A program made the translations under genes and the position numbers. Positions 7,388 through 15,462 of a stretch of 64,000 bases of DNA are shown in pieces. This DNA comes from Thermoanaerobaculum sp964488355. Lineage in GTDB: Bacteria > Acidobacteriota > Thermoanaerobaculia > Thermoanaerobaculales > Thermoanaerobaculaceae. The notes below the pieces were generated by a model, which had not been told where the DNA came from, did no database searches, and saw only the letters and a program-made list of their open reading frames with translations. The stretch spans positions 124,001 through 188,000 of the forward strand of contig CAZAUJ010000002.1 in the NCBI GenBank assembly GCA_964488355.1. The letters run 5' to 3'. Positions within the stretch are counted from its first letter, which is position 1, and every line of letters starts with the position of its first letter.

Positions 7388-8971
7388 ATGCACGCTCGCC
7401 GCTTGGGCCTGGCACTGGCTGCTGCGTTTGTTGCCGGTGTGGGTTTTGCTGCCCTGCAGGTGCTGTTGTGGCCGCAGGTGCAACCCAGCCTGCGCCGAGC
7501 CTTTTGCGCCAGCCTGGCGTGGGGTAGTTGGGCAGCGTTGTGGTTGGGCCTTGTGGTCTTTCTTCTTTGGGAGTTGGTTGGCTTGTTGGCCTCCCGTCGC
7601 CGGAGGCCTCGGTGGGAGCGGCTGTCGGTTTGGGTCGGTCTATCAGTGGCTGCCATCGCCTTTCTCAACGGCCAAGCAACCCGGCAGCTCCTGCCCGCCT
7701 CCCACCGGCAGGCGCTGCAGGTGGTCGGCGCCTTCGCCTTCCTTTGGGCATTGGCTTGGCTTGCGCTGCCTCGACGGCGGCTGCGGCGGCTTGTGGTCGT
7801 GGGGCTGATGTGCTCTTGGGTCGTTGGGGTGTGGTGGCCCTGGTGGGGGGCGAGGGAGGAGGGCCTGCGGGCCGGTGTGTCGGGGGCGCTGGAGGTTCCG
7901 GCTAGAGAGCGGCGAGCGCTGGTGGTGGTTTGGGAGGGGGCTGACGTTCCGTGGATTTTGCCCCTTTTGGATAGGGGCGTGATGCCTTTCTTGGCTTCCC
8001 TTTGGCCGCGAGGGAGCTGGGGGCAACTGCGCACCGTCTGTCCCTTTTCCCGTGCGGGCAGCCTCACCACCTTGGCCACCGGGTGCTTGCCAGCGCTCCA
8101 CCAAACCGTCGGGCGCCGGGGCTACCGGCTGTCCTTCCTGTCTTCCGAACCGGTGAGCTTGCTGCTCAAAGGGCCCTGGCCCTCCCCGCATCAGCTGCCC
8201 TGGCGTCTGTGGGAAAGGGCTGCCTTGCCCCGTCCCAAGGAACCGCTCCTGTGGGACGTCTTGGCCTTGTGGGGTGTGACGGCCGAGGTGGTGGGCTGGC
8301 CTTTCCCCAACCATGTGCCGGTCTCCTCTCAGGAGCTCCTCAGGGAAGAGCCAGCCCAGCTTGACCCCAGCTGGCAGGTCATGCTGCAGGATGCGTTCCA
8401 GCCGCGGCCGGAGCGGGCCGCAGCCACTCGCCGGGCCCTGGCCCTGGCTGCTCAAGTGGGACTGCAGGCGGGCTTAGCCTGGCAACGGCAAAAACCCCAG
8501 GTGTTGGTGGTGCACTGGGACTTGCCCGCCCGGCTGCGCCCCCTCTGGGCCGAGGACGACCCCGGCGGCGTCTTGCCTTTGGCGGCGCAGCTTTTGGATG
8601 CGCAGTTGGCGGAGCTGTGGCGTGTGGCAGGGGGCGAGGGGACCTACCTGCTTTTGACCTCAGCTTACGGCATGGCTCCGCCCAATCCCTGGGATTGGGT
8701 GCAAAGCAGTTTGGGCCTTGCCGGACGGTGGCGGGTCTCGCCCCGACACTGCCCAGACGGTTTCTTTTTTCTTTTTGGTCCGGGTGTGGCAGCTCGGACG
8801 CGGGTGCGCGCCGGTCGGGTTCAGGACGTGGTGCCCACCCTGCTGTATCTTTTGGAGCTGCCTGTTTCCAGAAGACTTTCCGGCAAGCTGCTTTTGGCCG
8901 CTGTAGATCCTGATTGGGCCAGCGGGGTGCCGTTGCGGTTGGTGCCCGATTACCCTCTGGCTTTCCCCTGA
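7388..8971 (+). CDS. Membrane-anchored alkaline phosphatase-superfamily protein (phosphodiesterase/sulfatase-like)
   Basis: A 527-residue protein. The first ~170 residues hold about five hydrophobic segments. The rest resembles type I phosphodiesterase/nucleotide pyrophosphatases of the alkaline phosphatase superfamily: VVWEGADVPWILPLLDRG, then SRAGSLTTLATGCLPALH where the nucleophile would lie, WDVLALWG, LVVHWDLPAR and a C-terminal RVQDVVPTLLYLLELP. The metal-binding Asp of the first motif is Glu here. The usual C-terminal SDHG signature is not obvious, so activity is uncertain. The start at 7388 is supported by a TACCAT hexamer 8 nt upstream; an in-frame ATG at 7367 is the alternative. Divergent from pyrK. 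Confidence 0.7.
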   Translation: MHARRLGLALAAAFVAGVGFAALQVLLWPQVQPSLRRAFCASLAWGSWAALWLGLVVFLLWELVGLLASRRRRPRWERLSVWVGLSVAAIAFLNGQATRQLLPASHRQALQVVGAFAFLWALAWLALPRRRLRRLVVVGLMCSWVVGVWWPWWGAREEGLRAGVSGALEVPARERRALVVVWEGADVPWILPLLDRGVMPFLASLWPRGSWGQLRTVCPFSRAGSLTTLATGCLPALHQTVGRRGYRLSFLSSEPVSLLLKGPWPSPHQLPWRLWERAALPRPKEPLLWDVLALWGVTAEVVGWPFPNHVPVSSQELLREEPAQLDPSWQVMLQDAFQPRPERAAATRRALALAAQVGLQAGLAWQRQKPQVLVVHWDLPARLRPLWAEDDPGGVLPLAAQLLDAQLAELWRVAGGEGTYLLLTSAYGMAPPNPWDWVQSSLGLAGRWRVSPRHCPDGFFFLFGPGVAARTRVRAGRVQDVVPTLLYLLELPVSRRLSGKLLLAAVDPDWASGVPLRLVPDYPLAFP

Positions 8972-8981
8972 GGGGAGGAGA

Positions 8982-9059
8982 TGGTGCGCCCGCCGCGATT
9001 CGAACGCGGGGCCTTCAGATCCGGAGTCTGACGCTCTATCCGGGCTGAGCTACGGGCGC
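8982..9059 (-). tRNA. tRNA-Arg (anticodon CCG), CCA encoded
   Basis: Full cloverleaf on the minus strand. Acceptor GCGCCCG pairs with CGGGCGC, with discriminator A and encoded CCA. D arm GCTC/GAGC, anticodon stem TCAGA/TCTGA with loop CTCCGGA, and T arm CCGCG/CGCGG around TTCGAAT. Anticodon CCG reads CGG. It is the promoter-distal member of a four-tRNA cluster. Confidence 0.95.
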
Positions 9060-9061
9060 AT

Positions 9062-9138
9062 TGGGGTGAGCGAAGGGATTCGAACCCTCGACCACTGGAG
9101 CCACAGTCCAGCGCTCTGCCAGCTGAGCTACGCTCACC
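9062..9138 (-). tRNA. tRNA-His (anticodon GTG), CCA encoded
   Basis: Cloverleaf with acceptor GTGAGCG/CGCTCAC, anticodon stem CTGGA/TCCAG, loop CTGTGGC (anticodon GTG) and a T arm with TTCGAAT. An extra G before the acceptor (9138) faces the C discriminator, the G-1:C73 pair typical of tRNA-His; it is included in the span. CCA is encoded. Confidence 0.95.
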
Positions 9139-9145
9139 GCACGCT

Positions 9146-9222
9146 TGGCCTGCCTGAGAGGATTCGAACCTCTGACCCAGGGATTAGAAGTCCCTTGCTC
9201 TATCCAGCTGAGCTACAGGCAG
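9146..9222 (-). tRNA. tRNA-Arg (anticodon TCT), CCA encoded
   Basis: Cloverleaf with acceptor CTGCCTG/CAGGCAG, anticodon stem AGGGA/TCCCT, loop CTTCTAA (anticodon TCT, reads AGA/AGG) and T arm AGAGG/CCTCT around TTCGAAT. Discriminator G with encoded CCA. Confidence 0.95.
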
Positions 9223-9242
9223 CCCTGTGAAGCGAGGAAACC

Positions 9243-9319
<77 letters not shown>

Positions 9320-9515
9320 CGGCTCCCCGCTCTCGCAAAGAGCTTCCCCCCAAGGGGGATTCTCATGCTAACAGCAGCGGACCCCTGCGGTCAAGGAAGA
9401 GCCTGCAGTGGGTTGGGGGGGCGTGAGGACCGGACCTGACGCCCGAGGTGGAGAGCTGCGGGGCGCTGTGCCCCGGGAGCGGGTGGCGCAGCGGCAGCCT
9501 GGGAGGCAACCGAGC

Positions 9516-9958
9516 TTAGGGCTTGGGTGGGCCGGAGTGTTCGGTCTGAGCGCGGTTGGGTTTTTCCTTCTCCTGCTCTTCTGCCTTGCGCAGGTCTTCC
9601 AGCTCCTGCCAGGAAAACCACCCCAAGGGCTGCCGGCTCCAAAGCCTTTGGGTTGAGCTTTTCAGCTCCGGGGAGCTCCCCCATGTGCCTGGCAGGGGAA
9701 GCGGTAGCAGATGGGTTCGGACCCATCAGCTGGGACTAGCAGCACCGTTACCGGGCTGGCATCCAAGGTGAGCACCAGCTCGTTGCCGCGCAGCGAAAGG
9801 CTACTCACATGGCGTACGCACGAGATCACTCGTAGCTTGCCTGGTTTGGACGGCTTGGTGGCATCGCCGTGGAAGCGAGCTCGAAGCTCCTCGAGTTGGG
9901 CCTGAAAAAAGGCCTCAGCCTCCGCTTCCACCCCCGGGCTTTTGGCCAGCAACGACAC
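9516..9958 (-). pseudogene. Frameshifted 3' part of an unrecognised gene
   Basis: The uninterrupted reading runs from GTG 9958 to a stop at 9662 (98 aa: helix-rich AEAFFQAQLEELRARF, then strand-like VTVLLVPADGSEP). A different frame downstream looks more protein-like: QPLGWFSWQELEDLRKAEE and a charged tail, ending at TAA 9516. Adding one G to the five-G tract at 9678-9682 joins the two into one reading. Upstream of 9958 the same frame also stays open (SCSSCPADVSLLAK), suggesting the gene at 9960-10598 and this piece were one gene of about 360 codons. I do not recognise the family. Whether this is a true mutation or a sequencing error cannot be told here. Confidence 0.5.
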
Positions 9959-9959
9959 A

Positions 9960-10598
9960 TCAGCGGGGCAGCTGCTGCAGCTTTTGCCGTCGGCCGGAAG
10001 GGCTCAACACACCCACCTCCAGGCGGTGGATACCTACCAGCCAGAACCTACCGTCAGGCCGCGACAGCAGCTGCCAGGGTAAACCCTTTTGCGCAAACCC
10101 CCAGCGCCTGGACTCCTCCGGCTGGGCCAGCAGCTGGCGTTCGCTGTCCTCCGGCCGCCAGCGGACCACGGACAGCGCCTCCTCGGGCAGGTTCGCGCTT
10201 TCCACCCAAAAAACCTCCCCCTTGGCCAGCACAGGCTCTTTGCTGACGCTGGCCTCACCCAGGAGTGAGCCGCCGGCAAACAGGCGGGCGTACCGGTCCG
10301 GTGCCGACCAAAAGAGGAAGGTATCGTCCCTGGGATCCGCATCCTTGAGGTAAAGCCCACGCACCTGCCGGTCCTCGGGTGGCTTGATGACGTACTCGGC
10401 ACGTAGCTTCTCGCCTTTGAATTTGAGCACCCGCCAGTTATTTGGTCCTTCGTTGGTTACAGGGATGCAAAGGTAAAGGAACTCCCCCGCTGGCAGGAGG
10501 TGAACCAAGCGTTTGCCCGCCGGGTCGAGGGTCTCTACCGCCGGCAGGGTATGGGCTGTTGTCAGCCCGCTAGCTGGGAAGCCAGGCGCAAGGAACAC
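9960..10598 (-). CDS. Unrecognised protein, beta-propeller-like; probably the 5' part of a broken gene
   Basis: A 212-residue reading from a GTG preceded by GGAAAGAG. The repeated strand pattern (WRVLKFKGEKLRAEYVI, DDTFLFWSAPDRYARLF, EVFWVES, GRFWLVGIHRLEVGVLS) resembles blades of an NHL/YncE-type beta-propeller, but no diagnostic motif is present. There is no signal peptide, whereas the upstream genes of the run have hydrophobic N-termini, so the N-terminus may be missing. Removing one base near 9993-10003 would fuse its tail (VGVLS) to the next reading frame (LPADGKSCSSCPADVS). A terminator lies between it and the upstream gene. Confidence 0.5.
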   Translation of the reverse strand: MFLAPGFPASGLTTAHTLPAVETLDPAGKRLVHLLPAGEFLYLCIPVTNEGPNNWRVLKFKGEKLRAEYVIKPPEDRQVRGLYLKDADPRDDTFLFWSAPDRYARLFAGGSLLGEASVSKEPVLAKGEVFWVESANLPEEALSVVRWRPEDSERQLLAQPEESRRWGFAQKGLPWQLLSRPDGRFWLVGIHRLEVGVLSPSGRRQKLQQLPR

Positions 10599-10623
10599 CT
10601 CTTTCCAGACTGGGAAGCTTCAG

Positions 10624-10652
10624 GAAAAAAGGGGCACCGGCGTGGGTGCCCC
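10624..10652 (-). terminator. Rho-independent terminator
   Basis: On the minus strand an 8-bp GGGGCACC/GGTGCCCC stem with a 6-nt loop is followed directly by six T residues. It lies just downstream of the 335-aa gene and would end that transcript before the 212-aa gene. Confidence 0.85.
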
Positions 10653-10660
10653 CCGAGGTT

Positions 10661-11668
10661 TTAGCGCAGGGTCTTCATGATTTGGTTGCGCCAGGAAATT
10701 TGCAGGTCTTCTTCGAAAACGGGGAACACAGCCTTAGATGAGCCAAAAAGGGCCTCAAGTGCATCGCGAGGGGGGGCCGAGAAGCTGAGCCGAGCTTCCG
10801 GATCCAAAGGGGAGGTCTCCACCTGCGCCTGTAAGAAGGGATTTTCCCCCAGCGATGGGGACCAGGTTTTCATTAGACGAGGAAGGCTCAAGCCTTTGCT
10901 GTGCAAGCCCAATTCCTCCGGCTCGGGCTCACCGGCCTTTTCCTCCGGTCGATCGAGGATACCCAGCAGCGCGGCAAAAGCCTTCTGCGACGGCCCTGCC
11001 AGCTTGCTCCAGCATTCCCGCAGCTGCTCCGCGTCGCACTTTTCGGCGCATCCCGGGTAGGTTTGCCAGCCGCATTCCCAAATACGGTGGCGCGCCTTCT
11101 CCAGTAATTCGTCAGCTTGCTCGATTGAAGGTTTTTGCCCGGCCTTTTCTTCCTCATCCTGACCTAGGCCCAGGGGCTGTGAGGCTTGGCTCCTGAGCAG
11201 GTTCTTGAGGTAGGAAGGCTCCGTAAACATGTCCTGGATAAATAACCTCTTGGCCGGTTCCGAGGGATCGACAGCATAGAGCATGGCACCGGCCATGGCT
11301 GGAAAAATCGCGTAGGCTGCCTGAATACTCCCTTCGCCGCATTTCAGGGACATGAGGGTATAAAAAACCGTTTTGCGGAAAAAGGGCGCCGGGGCGTTCA
11401 GGTCGCTCGTGAGCTCTAAGTATCTCTTCAGCAAACCGCGCCTTTCTTGCGGGGGCGCGTCTTGCCACCGGCTTTCCACCCGATCCAAAAGCTTACCTAA
11501 CTCCCGCTTTTCCTGCTCGCCCAGAAGGTAATAGGCGGGCAGCGAGCCTTGCCAGGCTATCAAAGCGCAGCTACCCTCGGGCGTGGGCAGGCGTCCCTGG
11601 TAGGTCATGCCGGGGTAGGGCAGCGTGCCGCTGGTAGCGGCTAGCAAGAGGGAACGCAGCGGTACCAT
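10661..11668 (-). CDS. Unrecognised 335-aa protein, possibly exported
   Basis: I do not recognise a family. The N-terminus MVPLRSLLLAATSGTLPYPG could be a short signal or anchor. The middle is helical and charged, with a cluster of cysteines at CGWQTYPGCAEKCDAEQL. Before it lies an apolar stretch, AAYAIFPAMAGAMLYAVD. The ATG has a perfect GGAGGAGG site 6 nt upstream, in the gap after the Cys-rich small gene, and a strong terminator follows, so this is a genuinely expressed-looking gene. It probably forms a two-gene unit with the Cys-rich gene. Confidence 0.65.
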   Translation of the reverse strand: MVPLRSLLLAATSGTLPYPGMTYQGRLPTPEGSCALIAWQGSLPAYYLLGEQEKRELGKLLDRVESRWQDAPPQERRGLLKRYLELTSDLNAPAPFFRKTVFYTLMSLKCGEGSIQAAYAIFPAMAGAMLYAVDPSEPAKRLFIQDMFTEPSYLKNLLRSQASQPLGLGQDEEEKAGQKPSIEQADELLEKARHRIWECGWQTYPGCAEKCDAEQLRECWSKLAGPSQKAFAALLGILDRPEEKAGEPEPEELGLHSKGLSLPRLMKTWSPSLGENPFLQAQVETSPLDPEARLSFSAPPRDALEALFGSSKAVFPVFEEDLQISWRNQIMKTLR

Positions 11669-11682
11669 GCGTCACCTCCTCC

Positions 11683-11981
11683 CTACGGTCGGTCACAATC
11701 CGTATCATATTCTGGGTAGTCGATTGCGCACTGGTTCTTGCAAGTAAACCACGTGTACCACGACTCAAAGTAACACCAGACCCGACCAGGCAGCGGGAGA
11801 GACGACAGAGAGCCTGGTCAGCTTGATAACGAAGACAACAGTTGTTACAGCATTCTGTTCCCGGGTCATCGCCCATCACGAGCCTGCAGCTTCCCGCCCA
11901 ACCCGGCCTCGCAAGACCTACGGTGCCTAACAGCAAACAAACTACCACAGCCAAGCGAAGTCCTTTCGCAACCCAACGCAT
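11683..11981 (-). pseudogene. Small exported cysteine-rich protein with a frameshift
   Basis: ATG at 11981 opens a clear signal peptide (LAVVVCLLLGTVGLARPGWA) followed by a Cys-rich segment, ECCNNCCLRYQADQALCRL. From about 11783 the protein-like frame changes: the other frame reads WCYFESWYTWFTCKNQCA, then DYPEYDTDC, and stops at TAG 11683. Adding one G to the GGG at 11781-11783 joins both parts into a protein of about 99 residues with about ten cysteines. The unrepaired frame instead runs into the next gene as low-complexity sequence. Function unknown; the Cys spacing suggests a disulfide-stabilised or metal-binding secreted protein. Confidence 0.55.
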
Positions 11982-12094
11982 ACCGCATAGCCTTTTTTCT
12001 TTCGCCCTAAACCCAAAATCCCGCGTGGGTTCTCTCTGATGTCAAGGCATGCGGTGTGATGGGGACCACCAACGGGGCAACCTGCAGGCCCGGC

Positions 12095-12106
12095 TAAAGT
12101 GGGAGT
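12095..12106 (+). promoter_or_regulatory. Leaderless -10 element (TAAAGT-N6-GTG)
   Basis: TAAAGT lies exactly 6 nt before the GTG of the PHP gene, which has no usable ribosome site at normal spacing. This TANNNT-N6-start layout recurs in the window. Confidence 0.55.
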
Positions 12107-13153
12107 GTGGTGTCGAACGCCGCTTTAGCCGAGGCTTTGTTTCAACTGGCCGACTCTCACCCCCCTGGGGAGCGGCGGCTGGCTTTTCTGCGCGCTGCCT
12201 ATGCGGTGTTTGACGCGCCGCGCCAGCTGGCTTGCCTGCGCCAGCTGCCGCCGGGTATTCCTTTGGAGGCGTTGCCCACCGTCAGCTTCTTGGCCCGCTG
12301 CTGCACGGTCGATGCCCTGTGGGCGGCTAAGGCTCGTTTTTTGGGCCCGCGGGGGAACAAGGGAAGCGGGGCGAGCCGGCAAGGTTTCTATTCGGCCGCA
12401 GAAATCGGCGAGGCTGGGGTGGAGGAGGCGGCCCAACGCCTGCGCGGCGCGGTGCATTTTCACACCCGCGCCTCGGATGGGGCCACCTCCTTGGAAGCCA
12501 TGGCGCAGGCACTGCGGCGGAAGGGCTACTTTTGGGCGGTGGTTACCGACCACACACAGGGCCTGGCGTGCGTTAACGGCTTGGACAGGCGGGCCATCGA
12601 GCTGCAACGGCGGGCCGTGGCGCGGTGGAACGAGCGCTACGGTGAGGAGCTGTGGCTTGTCCAGGGGGTGGAGGCGGAGATCCTGGAGGACGGCAGCCTG
12701 GACCTGCCGGTGGCGCTGCGGCGGGAGCTGGTGGTGGTGGCGGGCTTACACACGGGGCTGGGCAGCCGCAAGGACCAAACCAGCCGCCTGCTGCGCGCCT
12801 TGGAACAGCCGGGCTTGTGGGCGCTGGCCCATCCCAAAGGGCGGCTGTTTGCCCGCCGGCCGGGGATCCGGGCCAACTGGGAGCGGGTTTTCCGCGCCGT
12901 TGCCGACCACGGTATTTGGCTGGAAATCAACGGCTTTCCTCGCCGCCAGGATCTGGACCCCACGCTCGCTCGGCTGGCCTGCGAGGCTGGCTGTCGCTTC
13001 CTCCTGGGCTCCGACGCTCACCACCCCCGCCACTTGGCTTTCGACCGGTGGGCCTTGGCCATCGCCCACGCGGCCGGCATCCCCGAGGACCGCATCGCCA
13101 ACTTTCATCCGCGGGCAGGGGCGCTGCCGCCCATGCTGGGGTCACAAGAATGA
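12107..13153 (+). CDS. PHP-domain protein related to the C-terminal half of PolX-type DNA polymerases
   Basis: A 348-residue protein. The C-terminal ~240 residues form a PHP metal-hydrolase domain: VHFHTRASDGATSLE, VVTDHTQGLACVNGL, QGVEAEILEDGSLDL, VVAGLHTG, ALAHPKGRLF, LEINGFPRRQDLD and GSDAHHPRHLAFD. This motif series is the one found in the PHP domain of bacterial PolX. The N-terminal ~110 residues (helical, NAALAEALFQLADSHPPGER) may correspond to the helix-hairpin region, but no polymerase palm is present. It could be a stand-alone PHP phosphoesterase or nuclease. GTG 12107 follows a leaderless -10; GTG 12110 is the alternative. Confidence 0.75.
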   Translation: MVSNAALAEALFQLADSHPPGERRLAFLRAAYAVFDAPRQLACLRQLPPGIPLEALPTVSFLARCCTVDALWAAKARFLGPRGNKGSGASRQGFYSAAEIGEAGVEEAAQRLRGAVHFHTRASDGATSLEAMAQALRRKGYFWAVVTDHTQGLACVNGLDRRAIELQRRAVARWNERYGEELWLVQGVEAEILEDGSLDLPVALRRELVVVAGLHTGLGSRKDQTSRLLRALEQPGLWALAHPKGRLFARRPGIRANWERVFRAVADHGIWLEINGFPRRQDLDPTLARLACEAGCRFLLGSDAHHPRHLAFDRWALAIAHAAGIPEDRIANFHPRAGALPPMLGSQE

Positions 13154-13160
13154 GAGAATC

Positions 13161-13189
13161 TTCACAAATTTCCAGTTTGGCGCTAGCAT
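13161..13189 (+). promoter_or_regulatory. Predicted sigma-70-type promoter for pta-purD-purE
   Basis: TTCACA (13161-13166) and TAGCAT (13184-13189) are separated by 17 nt in the short gap before pta. The start of transcription would be about 12 nt before the pta ATG, leaving room for its GGGAGG site. Confidence 0.55.
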
Positions 13190-13207
13190 GGCCGCTGGGA
13201 GGTGCCC

Positions 13208-14203
13208 ATGAGGTTCCTGCAAGAACTCCGGCTGCGAGCCAAAGCTCTGGGCGGCAGGGTGGTGTTGGCGGAAGGCGATGACCCGCGAGTGATCGCGGCG
13301 GCGCGAGAGCTGGCCGGGGAGGGGCTTTGTCAGGTGAGCTTGCTTTGTCCGCAGGAAAAGGAAACCCCCGACCATCAGGAGCTGCGCCACATGGGCGTGG
13401 CGGTGCTGGACCCCGCGGGCCATCCCCTTCGGCCGCACCTGGTTGAGCTTTTGTACGGGCGAAGGCAGGCCAAGGGCTGGACGAGGGAACAGGCGGAGGG
13501 CGCTCTGGCCGATCCCCTGTACTTTGCTTCCTGCCTGGTGGCAGCGGGAGAGGCTGATGCCTCCGTGGGCGGGGCGGTACGCACCACAGCCGACACGGTG
13601 CGCGCAGCCCTCCATGCCATAGGCCCTGCACCCGGCATCAGCAGTGTGTCCTCGTGCTTCCTCATGGTCCACCCCGACAGCCGCTGGGGCCACGAAGGGG
13701 TGTTGCTCTTTGCCGATTGTGCGGTGCTGCCGGATCCTAACCCTGAGCAGCTGGCGGATGTGGCGGTGGCCTCGGCGGCCACCTTCCGCTCGGTGGTGGG
13801 GGCCGAGCCAAGGGTGGCGCTTTTGTCCTTCTCCACCAAGGGCTCGGCTGAGCACCCGCTGGTGGACAAGGTGCGGCAGGCGGGGGCCTTACTGCGGCAG
13901 CGCCAGCTGGATTTTGCCTTCGACGAGGAGCTGCAAGTGGACGCGGCCTTGGTGCCGGAGGTTGGGGCGAGGAAGGCCCCAGGCTCCCCGGTCGCGGGAA
14001 AGGCTAACGTGCTCATATTTCCCGACTTGGATGCGGGAAACATCGCCTACAAGCTGACCGAACGCTTGGCCGGGGCTCGGGCCCTGGGGCCGTTGCTGCA
14101 AGGCCTGGCCAAGCCTGCTAACGACCTCTCCCGTGGTTGCTCGGCCAAGGACGTGGTGGAAACGGCCTTGCTTTCCCTGTTGCAAGCTAGAATGAACGCA
14201 TGA
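13208..14203 (+). CDS. pta: Phosphate acetyltransferase
   Basis: Interconverts acetyl-CoA and acetyl phosphate. The 331-residue protein has the length and motifs of the short, single-domain Pta: VVLAEGDDPRVIAAA, ASCLVAAGEADASVGG, GISSVSSCFLMV, FADCAVLPDPNPEQLADVA, PRVALLSFSTKGSA and NVLIFPDLDAGNIAYKL. ATG was preferred over the GTG 6 nt upstream because GGAGG is 5 nt before it. Its last codons overlap purD (ATGA). No acetate kinase gene is in the window, so the partner is elsewhere or is an ADP-forming enzyme. Confidence 0.93.
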   Translation: MRFLQELRLRAKALGGRVVLAEGDDPRVIAAARELAGEGLCQVSLLCPQEKETPDHQELRHMGVAVLDPAGHPLRPHLVELLYGRRQAKGWTREQAEGALADPLYFASCLVAAGEADASVGGAVRTTADTVRAALHAIGPAPGISSVSSCFLMVHPDSRWGHEGVLLFADCAVLPDPNPEQLADVAVASAATFRSVVGAEPRVALLSFSTKGSAEHPLVDKVRQAGALLRQRQLDFAFDEELQVDAALVPEVGARKAPGSPVAGKANVLIFPDLDAGNIAYKLTERLAGARALGPLLQGLAKPANDLSRGCSAKDVVETALLSLLQARMNA

Positions 14204-15462
14204 AGGTCCTGGTGGTGGGCAGCGGTGCGCGGGAGCATGCCCTGGCGTGGAAGCTGTCTCTCTCGCCCCAGGTGACGGAGCTCTATGCCGCGCCAGGCAA
14301 TCCGGGCATGGCGGAAGTGGCCGACTGCGTCCCCATTCGCGCGGACGCCATCGTGGAGCTGGCGGATTTCGCCGAAAGCCTCCACATCGACCTGACGGTG
14401 GTGGGGCCGGAGCTTCCCCTGGTGCTGGGGATCCGCGACGAGTTTGCCTCGCGGGGGCTTTCGCTCTTCGGGCCGACGCGGGCAGCGGCGGAGGTGGAGG
14501 CCAGCAAGACCTTCACCAAAAAGCTCTGTCGGCGCTACGGCATCCCCACAGCGCAAGGCGATGTGGCCAGCACCCGCCAGCAGGCCTGGGAGCTGGCCCA
14601 TAAGCTGGGATTCCCGGTGGTGGTGAAAGCCGATGGCCTGGCCGCGGGCAAGGGCGTGGTCATTTGCCGCAACCAGGACGAGCTGGAAGAAGCTCTTGTG
14701 CGCTTTTTCGAGACCCGAGAGTTTGGCGCTGCCGGTGAGCGGGTGGTGGTGGAGGCGTGCCTGGCCGGGGAGGAGGTTTCCTTTTTCGTGCTCACCGACG
14801 GGACCGGCATCTTGCCCCTACCCACCGCCCGCGACTACAAGCGGCTGCAGGATGGCGACCAGGGCCCCAACACTGGCGGCATGGGAGCCGTCTCTCCCAG
14901 TTCTCTCAGTCGGGAAGCCGCTGCCGCCATCCTCAAGGGCATCGTTTACCCAGCGTTAGCTGGCCTGGCCCAGGAGGGGCGGGCTTTCCAAGGGGTACTC
15001 TACGCCGGCGTCATGCTCACGGCCACCGGTCCCCAGCTGCTGGAGTTCAACTGCCGCTTCGGGGACCCGGAGGCGCAGGTGATCCTGCCGCGGCTGGAAA
15101 ATGACCTGGCAGAGCTGCTTTTGGCAGCGGCGCGGGGCAAGCTGCAACACGCCTCACTGGCGGTGGCGCGTGAGGCCGCCTGCTGCTTGGTGCTGGCTGC
15201 TCGTGGATACCCCCAGCGGCCGGAGACGGGCCACGCCATTTCCGGCGTGGAGCAAGCCCAGGCCAGGGGTGCCCTGGTTTTCCATGCGGGCACGGCGGTG
15301 AAGGATGGGCAGTTGGTGACTGCAGGCGGCCGGGTGCTTTCCATTGTGGGCCGCGGGGCCACGGTGGCCGAGGCGGTGACCAGGGCTTACCAGGCTGCTG
15401 AACACGTGCATTTCGAAGGATTGCACTTTCGCCGGGATGTGGGAAAGGGCTTTGGCGCATGA
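14200..15462 (+). CDS. purD: Phosphoribosylamine-glycine ligase (GARS)
   Basis: Second step of purine synthesis. A 420-residue ATP-grasp enzyme with the N-terminal VLVVGSGAREHALAWKL, PGNPGMAE, VVGPELPLVLGI, KTFTKKLC, VVVKADGLAAGKGVV, DYKRLQDGDQGPNTGGMGA and LLEFNCRFGDPEAQ. The ATG overlaps the pta stop, and its own stop overlaps the purE start, so pta-purD-purE are one operon. No frameshift or missing motif is seen. Confidence 0.97.
   Translation: MKVLVVGSGAREHALAWKLSLSPQVTELYAAPGNPGMAEVADCVPIRADAIVELADFAESLHIDLTVVGPELPLVLGIRDEFASRGLSLFGPTRAAAEVEASKTFTKKLCRRYGIPTAQGDVASTRQQAWELAHKLGFPVVVKADGLAAGKGVVICRNQDELEEALVRFFETREFGAAGERVVVEACLAGEEVSFFVLTDGTGILPLPTARDYKRLQDGDQGPNTGGMGAVSPSSLSREAAAAILKGIVYPALAGLAQEGRAFQGVLYAGVMLTATGPQLLEFNCRFGDPEAQVILPRLENDLAELLLAAARGKLQHASLAVAREAACCLVLAARGYPQRPETGHAISGVEQAQARGALVFHAGTAVKDGQLVTAGGRVLSIVGRGATVAEAVTRAYQAAEHVHFEGLHFRRDVGKGFGA

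Noticed and set aside
8965..8981. Terminator hairpin between the phosphodiesterase-like gene and the tRNA cluster
   Set aside because: Only a 4-bp CCCC/GGGG stem without a T run; too weak to call.
9320..9515. A stable RNA gene (RNase P, 6S, SRP or tmRNA) between the tRNA cluster and the broken gene
   Set aside because: None of the conserved core sequences of these RNAs was found on either strand; the 196 bp hold nothing I can name.
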